Source: Streptomyces marispadix
Lineage (GTDB): Bacteria; Actinomycetota; Actinomycetes; Streptomycetales; Streptomycetaceae
Assembly (NCBI RefSeq): GCF_022524345.1
Contig: NZ_JAKWJU010000002.1
Location: forward strand, 5,508,001-5,572,000
DNA: 64,000 bases
Reading direction: 5' to 3'
Shown: positions 27,784-35,822 of the stretch, one piece after another
Numbering within the stretch: position 1 is the first letter of the stretch
Layout of the letters: each line of letters opens with the position of its first letter
Translations under genes and position numbers: made by a program
Notes under the pieces: model-generated
The model's database searches: none
What the model was told of the DNA's origin: nothing
The model's input: the letters and a program-made list of their open reading frames with translations, nothing else

Positions 27784-28728
27784 TTGAGCGTGCCGCTGAA
27801 GGGTCCCTCGCGTCGCTCGATGCTCGCCGCGGGGGCGGCGGGCGTACTGACTGCCGCCTGCACCGCCGCCACGGGAGAGGACGGTCAGCCGTCCGGCGGG
27901 GGAGCGCACGTCGAGGACATCACCGGTCCGCTGCGGCGGCTGGAGAATGAACACTCCGCCCGCGTAGGGGTGTTCGCGCACGACACGCACAGCGGCAGGA
28001 CGGTGCGGCACCGCTCGGACGAACGTTTCCCCCTGTGCTCCACCTGGAAGCCGCTCGCCGCGGCGGCGCTGCTGAGAGGCGGAGAACGCGAGGGGGACGC
28101 CGACGGCGGTGGCGACGTACTCGCCGAGCGGGTGCGCTACTCGAAGTCCGACCTCGTGGAGCACTCGCCGGTCACCGGTAACCGGAAACACCTCGACCAG
28201 GGCATGACTCTCGGACAACTCTGCGACGCCGCCGTCAGGTTCAGCGACAACACCGCCGCGAATCTGCTGCTGCGCGAACTCGGCGGCCCCGCCGCGATCA
28301 CCCGCTTCTGCCGCTCCCTCGGCGACGAGGTCACACGCCTCGACCGGACGGAGACCGAGCTGAACTCGGCGGAGCCATGGCGGAAGACGGACACCACCTC
28401 GCCGCGGGCCGTCGCACGGACATATATGCGTCTGACGCTCGGCGACGCCCTCGACCGGTCCGGGCGGCGGCAGTTGACTGCCTGGCTGCGCGGCAACACC
28501 ACCGGCGACCGCAGCTTGCGAGCGGGGCTTCCCGAGGAGTGGACCGTCGCGGAGAAGACCGGCTCCGGCGCATACGGCACCAACAACGACGTAGGCATCG
28601 CCTGGACCGCACGCGAACGCAAGCCGGTGGTACTGGCGGTCCTCACCACCAAGAAGTCCGCGGACGCCGAGCCTGACTATCCGCTGCTGGCGAAGACGGC
28701 ACGGCTCGTCGCCCGGGCACTCGCCTGA
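27784..28728 (+). CDS. bla: Class A beta-lactamase, Tat/lipoprotein type
   Basis: A 314-residue serine beta-lactamase with a TTG start at 27784 after GGAAGG. The N-terminus has twin Arg (PSRRSMLAAGAAG) followed by a lipobox ending in Cys26 (LTAAC), so it is probably exported by Tat and anchored as a lipoprotein. The active-site set is complete: Ser86-Thr-Trp-Lys89, Ser154-Asp-Asn156, the omega-loop ETELN with general base Glu190, and KTG in VAEKTGSGAYG. It should hydrolyse penicillins, as in other streptomycete class A enzymes. It diverges from the receptor-like gene across 271 bp; no beta-lactam regulator gene is adjacent. Confidence 0.95.
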   Translation: MSVPLKGPSRRSMLAAGAAGVLTAACTAATGEDGQPSGGGAHVEDITGPLRRLENEHSARVGVFAHDTHSGRTVRHRSDERFPLCSTWKPLAAAALLRGGEREGDADGGGDVLAERVRYSKSDLVEHSPVTGNRKHLDQGMTLGQLCDAAVRFSDNTAANLLLRELGGPAAITRFCRSLGDEVTRLDRTETELNSAEPWRKTDTTSPRAVARTYMRLTLGDALDRSGRRQLTAWLRGNTTGDRSLRAGLPEEWTVAEKTGSGAYGTNNDVGIAWTARERKPVVLAVLTTKKSADAEPDYPLLAKTARLVARALA

Positions 28729-28774
28729 CGCACACACCCATGGGCGGGCAGGCCGGTGGAGAGGGCGGACCCGT

Positions 28775-29779
28775 TCAGCGCCGAGGCCTGAACTCCTCGT
28801 GCAGGCCCTGCACTTCGGCGTAGCCCGGCACGGGCACGGGCACCGGCGAGGACGACGGCAAGGACGGCGACCAGGACGGCGACCAGGACGACGGCAAGGA
28901 CGGCGACCAGGACGGCGGCAAGGGCGAGGCCGCCGCTGGCAGCTCGTCCGGCTCCGCGATCGAGCAGGCCAGATCGACCGCGTTACGCAGCGCGGTACGG
29001 AAGAGCAGCGACCCGAGGCTGACGCGGGCGACGCCGGCACCGGCGAGTTCCCCGTACGAACAATGCGCCGGTGAGAACAGGACGTTCAGTGGTGCAGGTG
29101 CCAACTCGCCTGCCAGCGCGGCGATTTCGCCGTGCTCCACCATCCCCGGCACGAAGAGGCAGTCGGCGCCCGCCGCGGCATACGCGCTGCATCGGTGCAG
29201 CGCCCCGGTGAGCGTCGCGTCCACGCCCAGCCAGTGCGTGTCGGTACGGGCGTTGACGAAGAGGCCCGGCGCTGCCTCCTTCAGCGCGGTGATCTTCGCC
29301 GTCTGGCGGGCGGGATCGGCGAGAGTGCCGTCTGGCCTTCCGTCCTCGATGTTCACACCCGCGACACCCGCCCGCTCCAACTCCACGCCCAGCGCGGCGA
29401 CTTCGCCCGGGTCGTCACTGAAGCCGCCCCCGATGTCGACGCTCACCGGCACCGGCAGGCGTGCCAGGCCCCGAGCCAAGGCGAGCGTCTCGTCGCGTGC
29501 GGCGCCCGCACCGTCGGGCAGCCCCGCCGCTGCCGCGACACCAAGGCTCGTCGTACCGATCGCGGGAAAGCCGCGCCGGTGCAGGGCGGCGGCCGAGGCG
29601 TGGTCCCAGGCGTTGGGCAGCAGCAGCGGACGCTCGCCGTGATGCAGCGCCCTGAACGCCTCGGCCCTGCTGTCCTGCGTGCCGCCCTGCCTGTTGTCGG
29701 GCCTGCCGCCTGCTCTGCCGCCGTGGCTGTCGTCCCCGACGGGTCCGCGGTGCGCCCGGCCGTCCTCGTCCGCGCTCAT
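28775..29779 (-). CDS. Isocitrate lyase/PEP mutase superfamily protein
   Basis: 334 residues from the ATG at 29779, which follows GGAGG and overlaps the regulator stop as ATGA. The barrel shows LLLPNAWDHASAAALHRRGFPAIGTTSLGVAAAAG, VSVDIGGGFSDD (metal-binding Asp region), GVNIEDG, NARTDTHW and ADCLFVPGM. These are typical of the oxaloacetate decarboxylase/methylisocitrate lyase-like branch that cleaves or forms C-C or C-P bonds next to a carboxylate. The substrate is unknown. The C-terminus carries a Ser/Pro/Trp extension encoded by a 36-bp tandem repeat. Confidence 0.88.
   Translation of the reverse strand: MSADEDGRAHRGPVGDDSHGGRAGGRPDNRQGGTQDSRAEAFRALHHGERPLLLPNAWDHASAAALHRRGFPAIGTTSLGVAAAAGLPDGAGAARDETLALARGLARLPVPVSVDIGGGFSDDPGEVAALGVELERAGVAGVNIEDGRPDGTLADPARQTAKITALKEAAPGLFVNARTDTHWLGVDATLTGALHRCSAYAAAGADCLFVPGMVEHGEIAALAGELAPAPLNVLFSPAHCSYGELAGAGVARVSLGSLLFRTALRNAVDLACSIAEPDELPAAASPLPPSWSPSLPSSWSPSWSPSLPSSSPVPVPVPGYAEVQGLHEEFRPRR
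28851..28922. repeat. 36-bp tandem repeat, two copies, in the 3' end of the PEP mutase-like gene
   Basis: Copies at 28851-28886 and 28887-28922 differ by one or two bases and are themselves made of gacggcgaccag-like pieces. On the minus strand they encode Pro-Ser-Trp-Ser-Pro-Ser-Leu-type repeats outside the catalytic barrel. Confidence 0.85.
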
Positions 29780-30585
29780 CGCGGTGCCTCCGTCCGCATG
29801 CCCAGCAGCTCCGCCAGCGCGTCGCGGCCCCGGTCCGTGACCCTCAACGCCCTTGCGCTGCCGATGCGTTCGCACCACCGCTCCCGTAGCGCATACGTAC
29901 ACAGAGCGGCACCCGCACGGCCCGCCAGGTGCGGGCGGCGTTCCGTCCAGTCCACGCAGGAGCGTGCCATCGGGCGGCGGCTGCCGGGCCGCGGCGCCAG
30001 GTCGATGCCCAGGGCCCCGAACCACTCCAGCCCCTCGTCGGTCACGGAGAAGCCCGTCGACTGCTGGAGCAGCCCCCGTTCCAGCAGTGCGTCAGTGACG
30101 CCGACGCCCAGGGAGCCCGCCAGATGGTCGTAGCAGGTACGGGCCCTGGCCATCGCTGCGCTCGCCGAGGCGGCACGCAGGCCACGCGGCGCGGGCGGCG
30201 GCCCGGCGTGCGCGGCCAGATCCTCGATGAGCTGGGAGACCTGGGGCCCGGAGATGTGCACATAGCGGTGCCGCCCCTGCCGTACCTCCGTCAGCAGCCC
30301 GCCCGCGACGAGCTTGTCCAGATGGCCGCTCACCGTCGCCGCCGTCACCCGCGCCGTCCGCGCCAGCTCGCCCGCCGTCCAGGCCCTTCCGTCCTGGAGC
30401 GCCAGACAGATCGAGGCACGCGTGGGGTCCGCGAGCAGCCCGGCCAGCTCCGCCAGCCGCTGCCCGCTGCGCTCGGGCCCCGCGCCCCGCTCGCGCCCAT
30501 GCGCTCGTCTTGAGGCCGCTCGTCCGGAGGGTGCTCGTGCTGTGCGTCCTGCTCGCTCCATACGGCCATGGTGCGCCCCCGACAC
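29776..30585 (-). CDS. ArsR-family transcriptional regulator with C-terminal domain
   Basis: About 269 residues from a GTG at 30585; an in-frame ATG at 30561 is an alternative, and neither has a clear ribosome site. After a basic leader the winged helix reads LAELAGLLADPTRASICLALQDGRAWTAGELARTARVTAATVSGHLDKLVAGGLLTEVRQGRHRYVHI, a clear ArsR/SmtB fold. No metal-binding Cys cluster is seen in it. The remaining 130 residues repeat a second helical, winged-helix-like unit. It is translationally coupled to the PEP mutase-like gene, which it may control. Confidence 0.88.
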   Translation of the reverse strand: MSGAHHGRMERAGRTARAPSGRAASRRAHGRERGAGPERSGQRLAELAGLLADPTRASICLALQDGRAWTAGELARTARVTAATVSGHLDKLVAGGLLTEVRQGRHRYVHISGPQVSQLIEDLAAHAGPPPAPRGLRAASASAAMARARTCYDHLAGSLGVGVTDALLERGLLQQSTGFSVTDEGLEWFGALGIDLAPRPGSRRPMARSCVDWTERRPHLAGRAGAALCTYALRERWCERIGSARALRVTDRGRDALAELLGMRTEAPR

Positions 30586-30753
30586 TTCGGTGGGCGCCTA
30601 ACTGATCGTTCCGGAACGAGGTCCGAGCCGCTCCGGAGAGTCCCGCCACGGGTCCGGAACAAGATCCGTCGATCACCGTCCGGTGATCGCTCCACCGCCC
30701 GCCCTGCGGCGGGACCCCGGATGCGGCGCCGGGCCGCGCCTACTCGTCGTCCG

Positions 30754-30813
30754 TCAGTTCCCGAGCACCGCCGCGGCACCGAGCCCGGGGAGACAGAGCC
30801 CGTTGTCGGTCAT
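30754..30813 (-). other. Possible 19-codon ORF with a good ribosome site
   Basis: ATG at 30813 is preceded by GAGGTG at eight bases and opens a 19-residue frame (MTDNGLCLPGLGAAAVLGN) ending at 30754. It lies 49 bases downstream of the crotonase gene on the same strand. No known peptide class is recognised; chance is a fair explanation. Confidence 0.15.
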
Positions 30814-30862
30814 GGTGAGACACCTCGATGCCGTCGTCACGGCATGCATGGGCCTGCTCCTG

Positions 30863-31648
30863 TCAGGTGCCGGTGAACACGGGTGGGCGGCGTTCGATCA
30901 TCGCGTCGATGCCTTCGCGGGCATCGGCGGTGGCGAACAGGCCGGGACCCACGTCGCCGCGCAGGCTTGCGGCCGACTCGGCGACCGGCCGTGCGAGGGC
31001 GGGGCGGGCGTCGGCCAGCGTGGCCTGGACGGCGAGTGGCGCCTGCTCGGCGATCCGGCGGGCGATGGCCATCGCACACTCGAACTGCTCGCCGCGCGGG
31101 ACGACTTCCTGCACGATGCCGAAGCGCAGCGCGTCCGCGGCATCGAACAGATCGCCGGTCAGGAGATAACGCATCGCGTTGCCCCAGCCCGCTCTGCGCG
31201 GCAGCCGTATGGTCGCCCCGCCGAGGGCGACGATTCCGCGCGTGACCTCCTGCTGCCCGAAGACGGTGTCGTCGGCGGCTACGCAGATGTCCGCGCTGAG
31301 GACGAGTTCGAGGCCTGCCGTGAAGCAGCGACCGTGGACGGCGGCGACCACGGGCTTCGTCGCGGGCTCGCCGTACATGCCCCAGGGGTCGCGGCCGTCC
31401 TCCGGGAGGATGCCGTCTCCGCCCGTGGCCAGTCGCGGGGCGAGCGAGGCGAGGTCGAGGCCGCCGGTGAAGTCGTCGCCCAGGCTGTGCAGCACCGCGA
31501 CTCTCGACGAGGGGTCGTCCGACAACTGCGCGTAGGCATGGGAGAGTCCGGCGATGACGTCGGCGTCGATCGCGTTCGCCTTCTCCGGCCGGTTGACGGC
31601 GATCGTCAGCACGGGGCCGTCCTGCTCGACGACGATCTTGGAGCTCAT
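30863..31648 (-). CDS. Crotonase/enoyl-CoA hydratase family protein
   Basis: A 261-residue crotonase: VNRPEKANAIDADVI (CoA loop), LGDDFTGGLDLASL (first oxyanion segment), AAVHGRCFTAGLELVLSADICVAADDTVFGQQEVTRGIVALGGATIRLPRRAGWGNAMRYLLTGD. The normally Gly-rich second loop reads GRCFTAGLEL, and the usual pair of catalytic Glu residues is not obvious, so hydratase activity is less certain than for the copy at 15.9 kb. It diverges from the GlxA-type regulator over 100 bp, which suggests that regulator controls it. Confidence 0.85.
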   Translation of the reverse strand: MSSKIVVEQDGPVLTIAVNRPEKANAIDADVIAGLSHAYAQLSDDPSSRVAVLHSLGDDFTGGLDLASLAPRLATGGDGILPEDGRDPWGMYGEPATKPVVAAVHGRCFTAGLELVLSADICVAADDTVFGQQEVTRGIVALGGATIRLPRRAGWGNAMRYLLTGDLFDAADALRFGIVQEVVPRGEQFECAMAIARRIAEQAPLAVQATLADARPALARPVAESAASLRGDVGPGLFATADAREGIDAMIERRPPVFTGT

Positions 31649-31748
31649 GCGGTCGCCGCCGGGGTGAGGATCGTTTCTGTGGAAGACATGCCGTCAACGT
31701 AGGGAGGGCGCAGGCAGCAAATGCGACACCGCCCGTAGTGTCTGCGAC

Positions 31749-32717
31749 ATGAATGTCGGAGTGATAGCGCTGCCCGGCTGCTGGGACTCCGGTCTGACGA
31801 GCGTCCTGGACGTACTGCGGGCCGCGAACTCCGCCCGTGAGCAGGTGGATCGGGACATCCCCGCGATCCGGGCCCAGACCGTCGCGGCTGACCGTGCCCC
31901 TGTCCCGACGGCGGGCCGCCTCCTCGTGCCCGTCGACCTCGAAATGGACGACGACGCGACTGCGGGCCTGGACACGCTGGTGATCCCGGCCCTGGCCGCC
32001 AAGAGCCCCGCCGGCATCGTGGACGCCCTTATGCGCGACGAGGTCCGGGCACTGCGCGCGATGCTGCGCGAATGGTCGCTCGCCGGGCGGGAGTTGGCCG
32101 CAGCGTGCACAGGCACGTTCGTACTGGCCGAGTCAGGTCTTCTCGACAACCGCCGTGCCACGACGAGCTGGTGGCTCAGCGCGACTTTCCGGAATCGCTA
32201 TCCGAAGACGGAACTCGACACGTCCCGCATGGTGGTCCACGACGGGAAGATCGTCACCGCCGGTGCGGCCTTCGCCCACATCGACCTGGCCATGAGCCTC
32301 GTATCCAGGGTCAGCCCACAGCTCGCGGACGCCACCGCGGCCGCGCTGCTCGTCGACGAACGGCCCGCGCGCAGCATCGAGTCCGCACTGGGCTACCTCG
32401 CAGACGCCGATCGGCTCGTGACCGACTTCGAGACCTGGGTCCGGTCGAATCTGGAACGCGACGTCGCCGTCACCGACGCCGCCCTCGCCATCGGGACCAC
32501 ACGTCGTACGCTCGAACGCCGCGTCCGGCAGCGGCTGAACACCACTCCCTATGCGCTCATCCAGAGGCTCCGCGTCGAGCGGGCCGACCACCTGCGGCGC
32601 ACGACCGGACTGAGCCTGGAGCGGATCGCCGCCATGGTCGGCTACCGCAACGCGTCGACGCTGCGCGCACTACTGAAGACGGCTTCCCGTGGAGCGGGAG
32701 CGCACGAAGGCGACTGA
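31749..32717 (+). CDS. GlxA-family regulator (DJ-1/PfpI domain plus AraC helix-turn-helix)
   Basis: 322 residues. The N-terminal DJ-1/PfpI-like domain opens MNVGVIALPGCWDSGL and has the elbow AAACTGTFVLAESGLLDNRRATTSWW, with Cys in the position of the amidotransferase nucleophile. The C-terminal 110 residues are an AraC double HTH (VAVTDAALAIGTTRRTLERRVRQRLNTTPYALIQRLRVERADHL and SLERIAAMVGYRNASTLRALL). Members of this group activate catabolic operons. The divergent crotonase is the likely target. Confidence 0.92.
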   Translation: MNVGVIALPGCWDSGLTSVLDVLRAANSAREQVDRDIPAIRAQTVAADRAPVPTAGRLLVPVDLEMDDDATAGLDTLVIPALAAKSPAGIVDALMRDEVRALRAMLREWSLAGRELAAACTGTFVLAESGLLDNRRATTSWWLSATFRNRYPKTELDTSRMVVHDGKIVTAGAAFAHIDLAMSLVSRVSPQLADATAAALLVDERPARSIESALGYLADADRLVTDFETWVRSNLERDVAVTDAALAIGTTRRTLERRVRQRLNTTPYALIQRLRVERADHLRRTTGLSLERIAAMVGYRNASTLRALLKTASRGAGAHEGD

Positions 32718-32766
32718 GACCACGCAGGGCACGCCGGCCGGCACCCGCGGCCATTCGGCTTCGGCT

Positions 32767-33762
32767 TCAGCCCTCGGGCTCGTCGCTCCCTGCGGCGCCC
32801 GTCACCAGGATCAGCGGGATGCCGCCGCACGGCCACAGGCTCATGCCGTCGTGCTCCGAGGGCTCACGGGCCGTCTCCGTACAGCCGTCGCGCTCGTCCC
32901 CGTTCTCACCCGGCGTGATCGCCGACGCGAAGTCCGGTCCCTTCAGCAGGGAACCCGCCAGACGGCGCGCATACGTCGAAACCGCCACGCGACCACGGGA
33001 GTTGACGAGGCAGGCGGGCCCCGGGAGGCGTTGCAGCACCGGCATGACGGCGGCCTCGAAGTCCGGCAGATACACATCGGCCGCCGCGACACCCGTGAAG
33101 CGCCCGCCGACGATCACCGGCACCGACAGCGTCAGGCTGTACTCGTCGGAGCAGAGATAGTCCACATACGGTCCCGCGACCGCGCGCCGCCCGGTGTCCC
33201 GGGCCAGCGAGTACCACTCCCAGTGGGTGTAGTCCGAGTACGCGGAGTGCTCCGGGTCCAGGTCCAGCAGCAGCGGCCGTATGTCGCCGCCCGGTCCCCG
33301 CTGCCACCACTCCAGCCATGCGTCCGCGTCGGCGAGCAGCCCCGGCGCCGCCACGAAACCCGCGCCCGACATCAAGTCGAGCCGCGCCAGCCGCTCTTGG
33401 AGTCCGGGCCGCAGGGCGGCCAGGTCGTCGGTGGCGGGCCGTCCGCCCTCGTCGGCGACGTCGGCGAGGAGCCGTGCGACCTCGGTACGTGTCTCGGCCA
33501 CGGCGTCGAAGACGCACTCCAGGGCGTCACGGACACCTGCCGCGGCCTCCGCCTCCGGTGGGCACGTGCCGCGCGAACCGTCCGCCGGGCCGGGGACCTG
33601 CGACGACTCGTCGCCGGACGGCTCCCTGTCCGGCCCGCCCCCGGACGCCGAGTGCCCGGACGCCGTGTCCGTGGGCGTCGACTCCGGGTGCGCCGCATCC
33701 GTGGACGCCGCGTTGTCAAGGACGTGTGCTCCGCCTCCTGCGGGACGAGGACTGCTGCCCAC
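32767..33762 (-). CDS. Soluble Cache-domain protein
   Basis: 331 residues from GTG 33762, which has AAGGAGGG five bases upstream; this start lies inside the end of the FadR-type gene, overlapping it by 47 bases. After a disordered Asp/Ser/Pro-rich N-terminus of about 75 residues comes a helical segment and then a Cache fold: SDYTHWEWYSLARDTGRRAVAGPYVDYL, SLTLSVPVIVGGRFTGVAAADVYLPDFE, CLVNSRGRVAVST. No membrane helix or signal peptide is seen, whereas most Cache domains are extracellular receptor parts. Coupling to the regulator and the divergent importer suggests it senses the imported ligand inside the cell. Confidence 0.8.
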   Translation of the reverse strand: MGSSPRPAGGGAHVLDNAASTDAAHPESTPTDTASGHSASGGGPDREPSGDESSQVPGPADGSRGTCPPEAEAAAGVRDALECVFDAVAETRTEVARLLADVADEGGRPATDDLAALRPGLQERLARLDLMSGAGFVAAPGLLADADAWLEWWQRGPGGDIRPLLLDLDPEHSAYSDYTHWEWYSLARDTGRRAVAGPYVDYLCSDEYSLTLSVPVIVGGRFTGVAAADVYLPDFEAAVMPVLQRLPGPACLVNSRGRVAVSTYARRLAGSLLKGPDFASAITPGENGDERDGCTETAREPSEHDGMSLWPCGGIPLILVTGAAGSDEPEG

Positions 33763-34534
33763 GGGTGCCCTCCTTGGTGTGCGGACCGCCGGCGTCGCCG
33801 GGGGTGCCGAGGCGGAGTTCGACCAGGCGTCCCATGGAGACCTGAACGCACTGCTCGGCAAGGGCTCTTGCTTGCTCCGCCGCACCATCGTGCACCGCAC
33901 AGATCACGGCGCGGTGACGATCGCAGACGTCTTTGAGGTGCCTTTCGTCGCCGAGTACGAGACATATGAGCGCGCCCACTTCGGCGTGTATGCCCACCAG
34001 TTCACGTGTCAGCCGTGCCGACTGCGCCGCCGCGGCAAGCTCGACATGGAAGCGGCCGTGCAGCCGACTGCGCGCCGGAGCGTCGGCGGCGTCCGTCAAC
34101 TCCTCCACCGAGCGGTGCAGTTGATGCAGGTCGTCGGGTTCGGTCCGCTGCGCGGCGAGCCGGGCCGCCGCGCCGGAGACCGCCGTCCAGTGGTCGCCCA
34201 GGTCCCGTAGCGCCTCGGTGCTCCAGCCGCCCAGATGGCTCAACAGCCTGTCTTCGACGGGCCCTTCGGGCACCGTGACGAAGCTGCCCCCGCCGCGCCC
34301 CCTGCGGGTGGTGACGAGACCGCGCTGCCGCAGTGCCATCAGCGCCTCCCGCAACGTGACGGTCGAGACACCGAGTTGGGCCGCGAGTTCGGGCTCGCCC
34401 GGCAACTGCTCGCCGTCGGCGAGCAGTCCGAGTTCGATGGCGTCGCCGAGCCGCCGCACCACGGCCTCGACGCGGGCCTGTGCGCCGATCGGCGTGAAGA
34501 CGGTTCTTCGGGCGCCGTCCTGATCTCTCCTCAC
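33716..34534 (-). CDS. FadR-subfamily GntR transcriptional regulator
   Basis: About 272 residues. The GTG at 34534 has AAGGTGG five bases upstream; a GTG at 34543 is possible. The winged helix is VVRRLGDAIELGLLADGEQLPGEPELAAQLGVSTVTLREALMALRQRGLVTTRRGRGGGSFV. The C-terminal FCD ligand domain has the metal-type His/Asp pattern in LHGRFHVELAAAAQS and ICAVHDGAAEQARAL. It diverges from the importer operon over a short region with a good promoter, so autoregulation and control of the importer are likely. Confidence 0.92.
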   Translation of the reverse strand: MRRDQDGARRTVFTPIGAQARVEAVVRRLGDAIELGLLADGEQLPGEPELAAQLGVSTVTLREALMALRQRGLVTTRRGRGGGSFVTVPEGPVEDRLLSHLGGWSTEALRDLGDHWTAVSGAAARLAAQRTEPDDLHQLHRSVEELTDAADAPARSRLHGRFHVELAAAAQSARLTRELVGIHAEVGALICLVLGDERHLKDVCDRHRAVICAVHDGAAEQARALAEQCVQVSMGRLVELRLGTPGDAGGPHTKEGTRGQQSSSRRRRSTRP

Positions 34535-34589
34535 GGCCACCACCTTGTCAGTTGGCTGAGGCTTTACCCGAAGAGGGCGTCGGGCGCTC

Positions 34590-34618
34590 TTGAAGCTTGA
34601 ACTATGACTTCATATATT
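34590..34618 (+). promoter_or_regulatory. Sigma-70-type promoter of the polyamine-type importer operon
   Basis: TTGAAG (34590-34595), a 17-base spacer, then TATATT (34613-34618), in the only clearly AT-rich spot of the divergent gap. The -35 region overlaps a direct repeat, CTTGAAG then CTTGAAC, which could be a regulator site. The start codon at 34661 follows at a normal leader distance. Confidence 0.6.
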
Positions 34619-34660
34619 TACTGCCGCCCAACGTCCACAGCGGCAGGAAGGTTCCCGTAC

Positions 34661-35716
34661 ATGGAGGAACTGGAGGGGAACGCCGTCCGACTGCGGAACC
34701 TGCGCAAGGTGTTCGGCAGGACCGAGGCCGTCGCGGACGTCGAACTGGGCATATCCGACGGCGAGTTCTTCTCCATGCTGGGCCCGTCGGGCTCGGGCAA
34801 GACCACGGTCCTGCGTATGATCGCGGGCTTCGAGACACCCACGAGCGGCACCGTCGAACTCGGCGGCAAGGACGTCACGAACCTCGCGCCCTTCGAGCGC
34901 GACGTGCACACCGTCTTCCAGGACTACGCCCTCTTCCCGCATATGACGGTCGAGCAGAACGTCGCCTACGGCCTGAAGATACGCAAGGTGCCCAAGGCCG
35001 AACGGCTGCGCAGGGCAGCGGAGGCGCTGGAGAACGTCCGCCTCGAAGGCTTCGGCAAGCGCCGCCCCTCCCAGCTCTCCGGAGGCCAGCGCCAGCGGGT
35101 CGCCCTGGCGCGAGCGCTCGTCAGCCACCCCCGTGTGCTGCTGCTGGACGAGCCGCTGGGCGCCCTCGATCTCAAGTTGCGCGAGCAGATGCAGATCGAA
35201 CTCAAGGAACTCCAGCGGGAGGTGGGCATCACCTTCGTCTTCGTCACCCACGACCAGGACGAGGCCCTCACCCTCAGCGACCGCATGGCGGTCTTCAGGG
35301 ACGGCCGCATCCAGCAGACCGGCACGCCCGCCGAGATCTACGAGCGGCCCGCGAGCCCGTTCGTCGCGGGCTTCGTCGGCACCTCCAACCTGCTCACCGG
35401 GGAGACCGCCGAGCAAGTCGTCGGCAAGCGGGGCACGTTCAGCGTCCGCCCGGAGAAGATCCGGGTGCTCAAGGAGACGGCGGACGGGTCCGGCGACCCC
35501 GAACCGGATCACACCGCCGCCACAGGCACCGTCGCCGAGGTCGTCTATCTGGGAGACGCCACACGCTTCCTCGTTGACCTCGACGCCGGGGGACGGCTCA
35601 CCGCCGTCCAGCAGAACCTGGAGACCTCCTCCGAGGAAGTCGCCGCGTTCCGCGGCACGCGGGTCAGGCTCCAGTGGCACAACCGGCACAACTTCCCCGT
35701 AGCCGAGGCGCGTTGA
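34661..35716 (+). CDS. ABC importer ATP-binding protein, spermidine/putrescine (PotA) type
   Basis: 351 residues from ATG 34661 after AGGAAGG; an earlier in-frame ATG at 34604 lies upstream of the promoter -10 box and is rejected. Motifs are Walker A GPSGSGKTT, Q-loop VFQDYALFPHMT, signature LSGGQRQRVALARAL, Walker B VLLLDEPLGALD, and the His switch VTHDQDEAL. A C-terminal TOBE region (FSVRPEKIRVL, TGTVAEVVYLGDATRFLVDLD) is typical of the polyamine/CUT1 group. It powers uptake with the two permeases and the lipoprotein encoded next. Confidence 0.92.
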   Translation: MEELEGNAVRLRNLRKVFGRTEAVADVELGISDGEFFSMLGPSGSGKTTVLRMIAGFETPTSGTVELGGKDVTNLAPFERDVHTVFQDYALFPHMTVEQNVAYGLKIRKVPKAERLRRAAEALENVRLEGFGKRRPSQLSGGQRQRVALARALVSHPRVLLLDEPLGALDLKLREQMQIELKELQREVGITFVFVTHDQDEALTLSDRMAVFRDGRIQQTGTPAEIYERPASPFVAGFVGTSNLLTGETAEQVVGKRGTFSVRPEKIRVLKETADGSGDPEPDHTAATGTVAEVVYLGDATRFLVDLDAGGRLTAVQQNLETSSEEVAAFRGTRVRLQWHNRHNFPVAEAR

Positions 35717-35822
35717 GCGCTCACGACCCCTGACCCCCGAACTGGAACCGACCGACCCCAGTCCGCCTCGACTCACGCAGCCGCACTCACGACTCGCCGC
35801 CCCTCCGACAGTGGAGATCTCC

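Noticed and set aside
26659..29040. 793-codon minus-strand frame across the receptor, beta-lactamase and PEP mutase genes
   Set aside because: Out of frame with all three supported genes and of low-complexity composition.
34604..34660. Upstream ATG start for the polyamine-type ATPase
   Set aside because: It lies upstream of the -10 box of the likely promoter; ATG 34661 has AGGAAGG and matches the family start.
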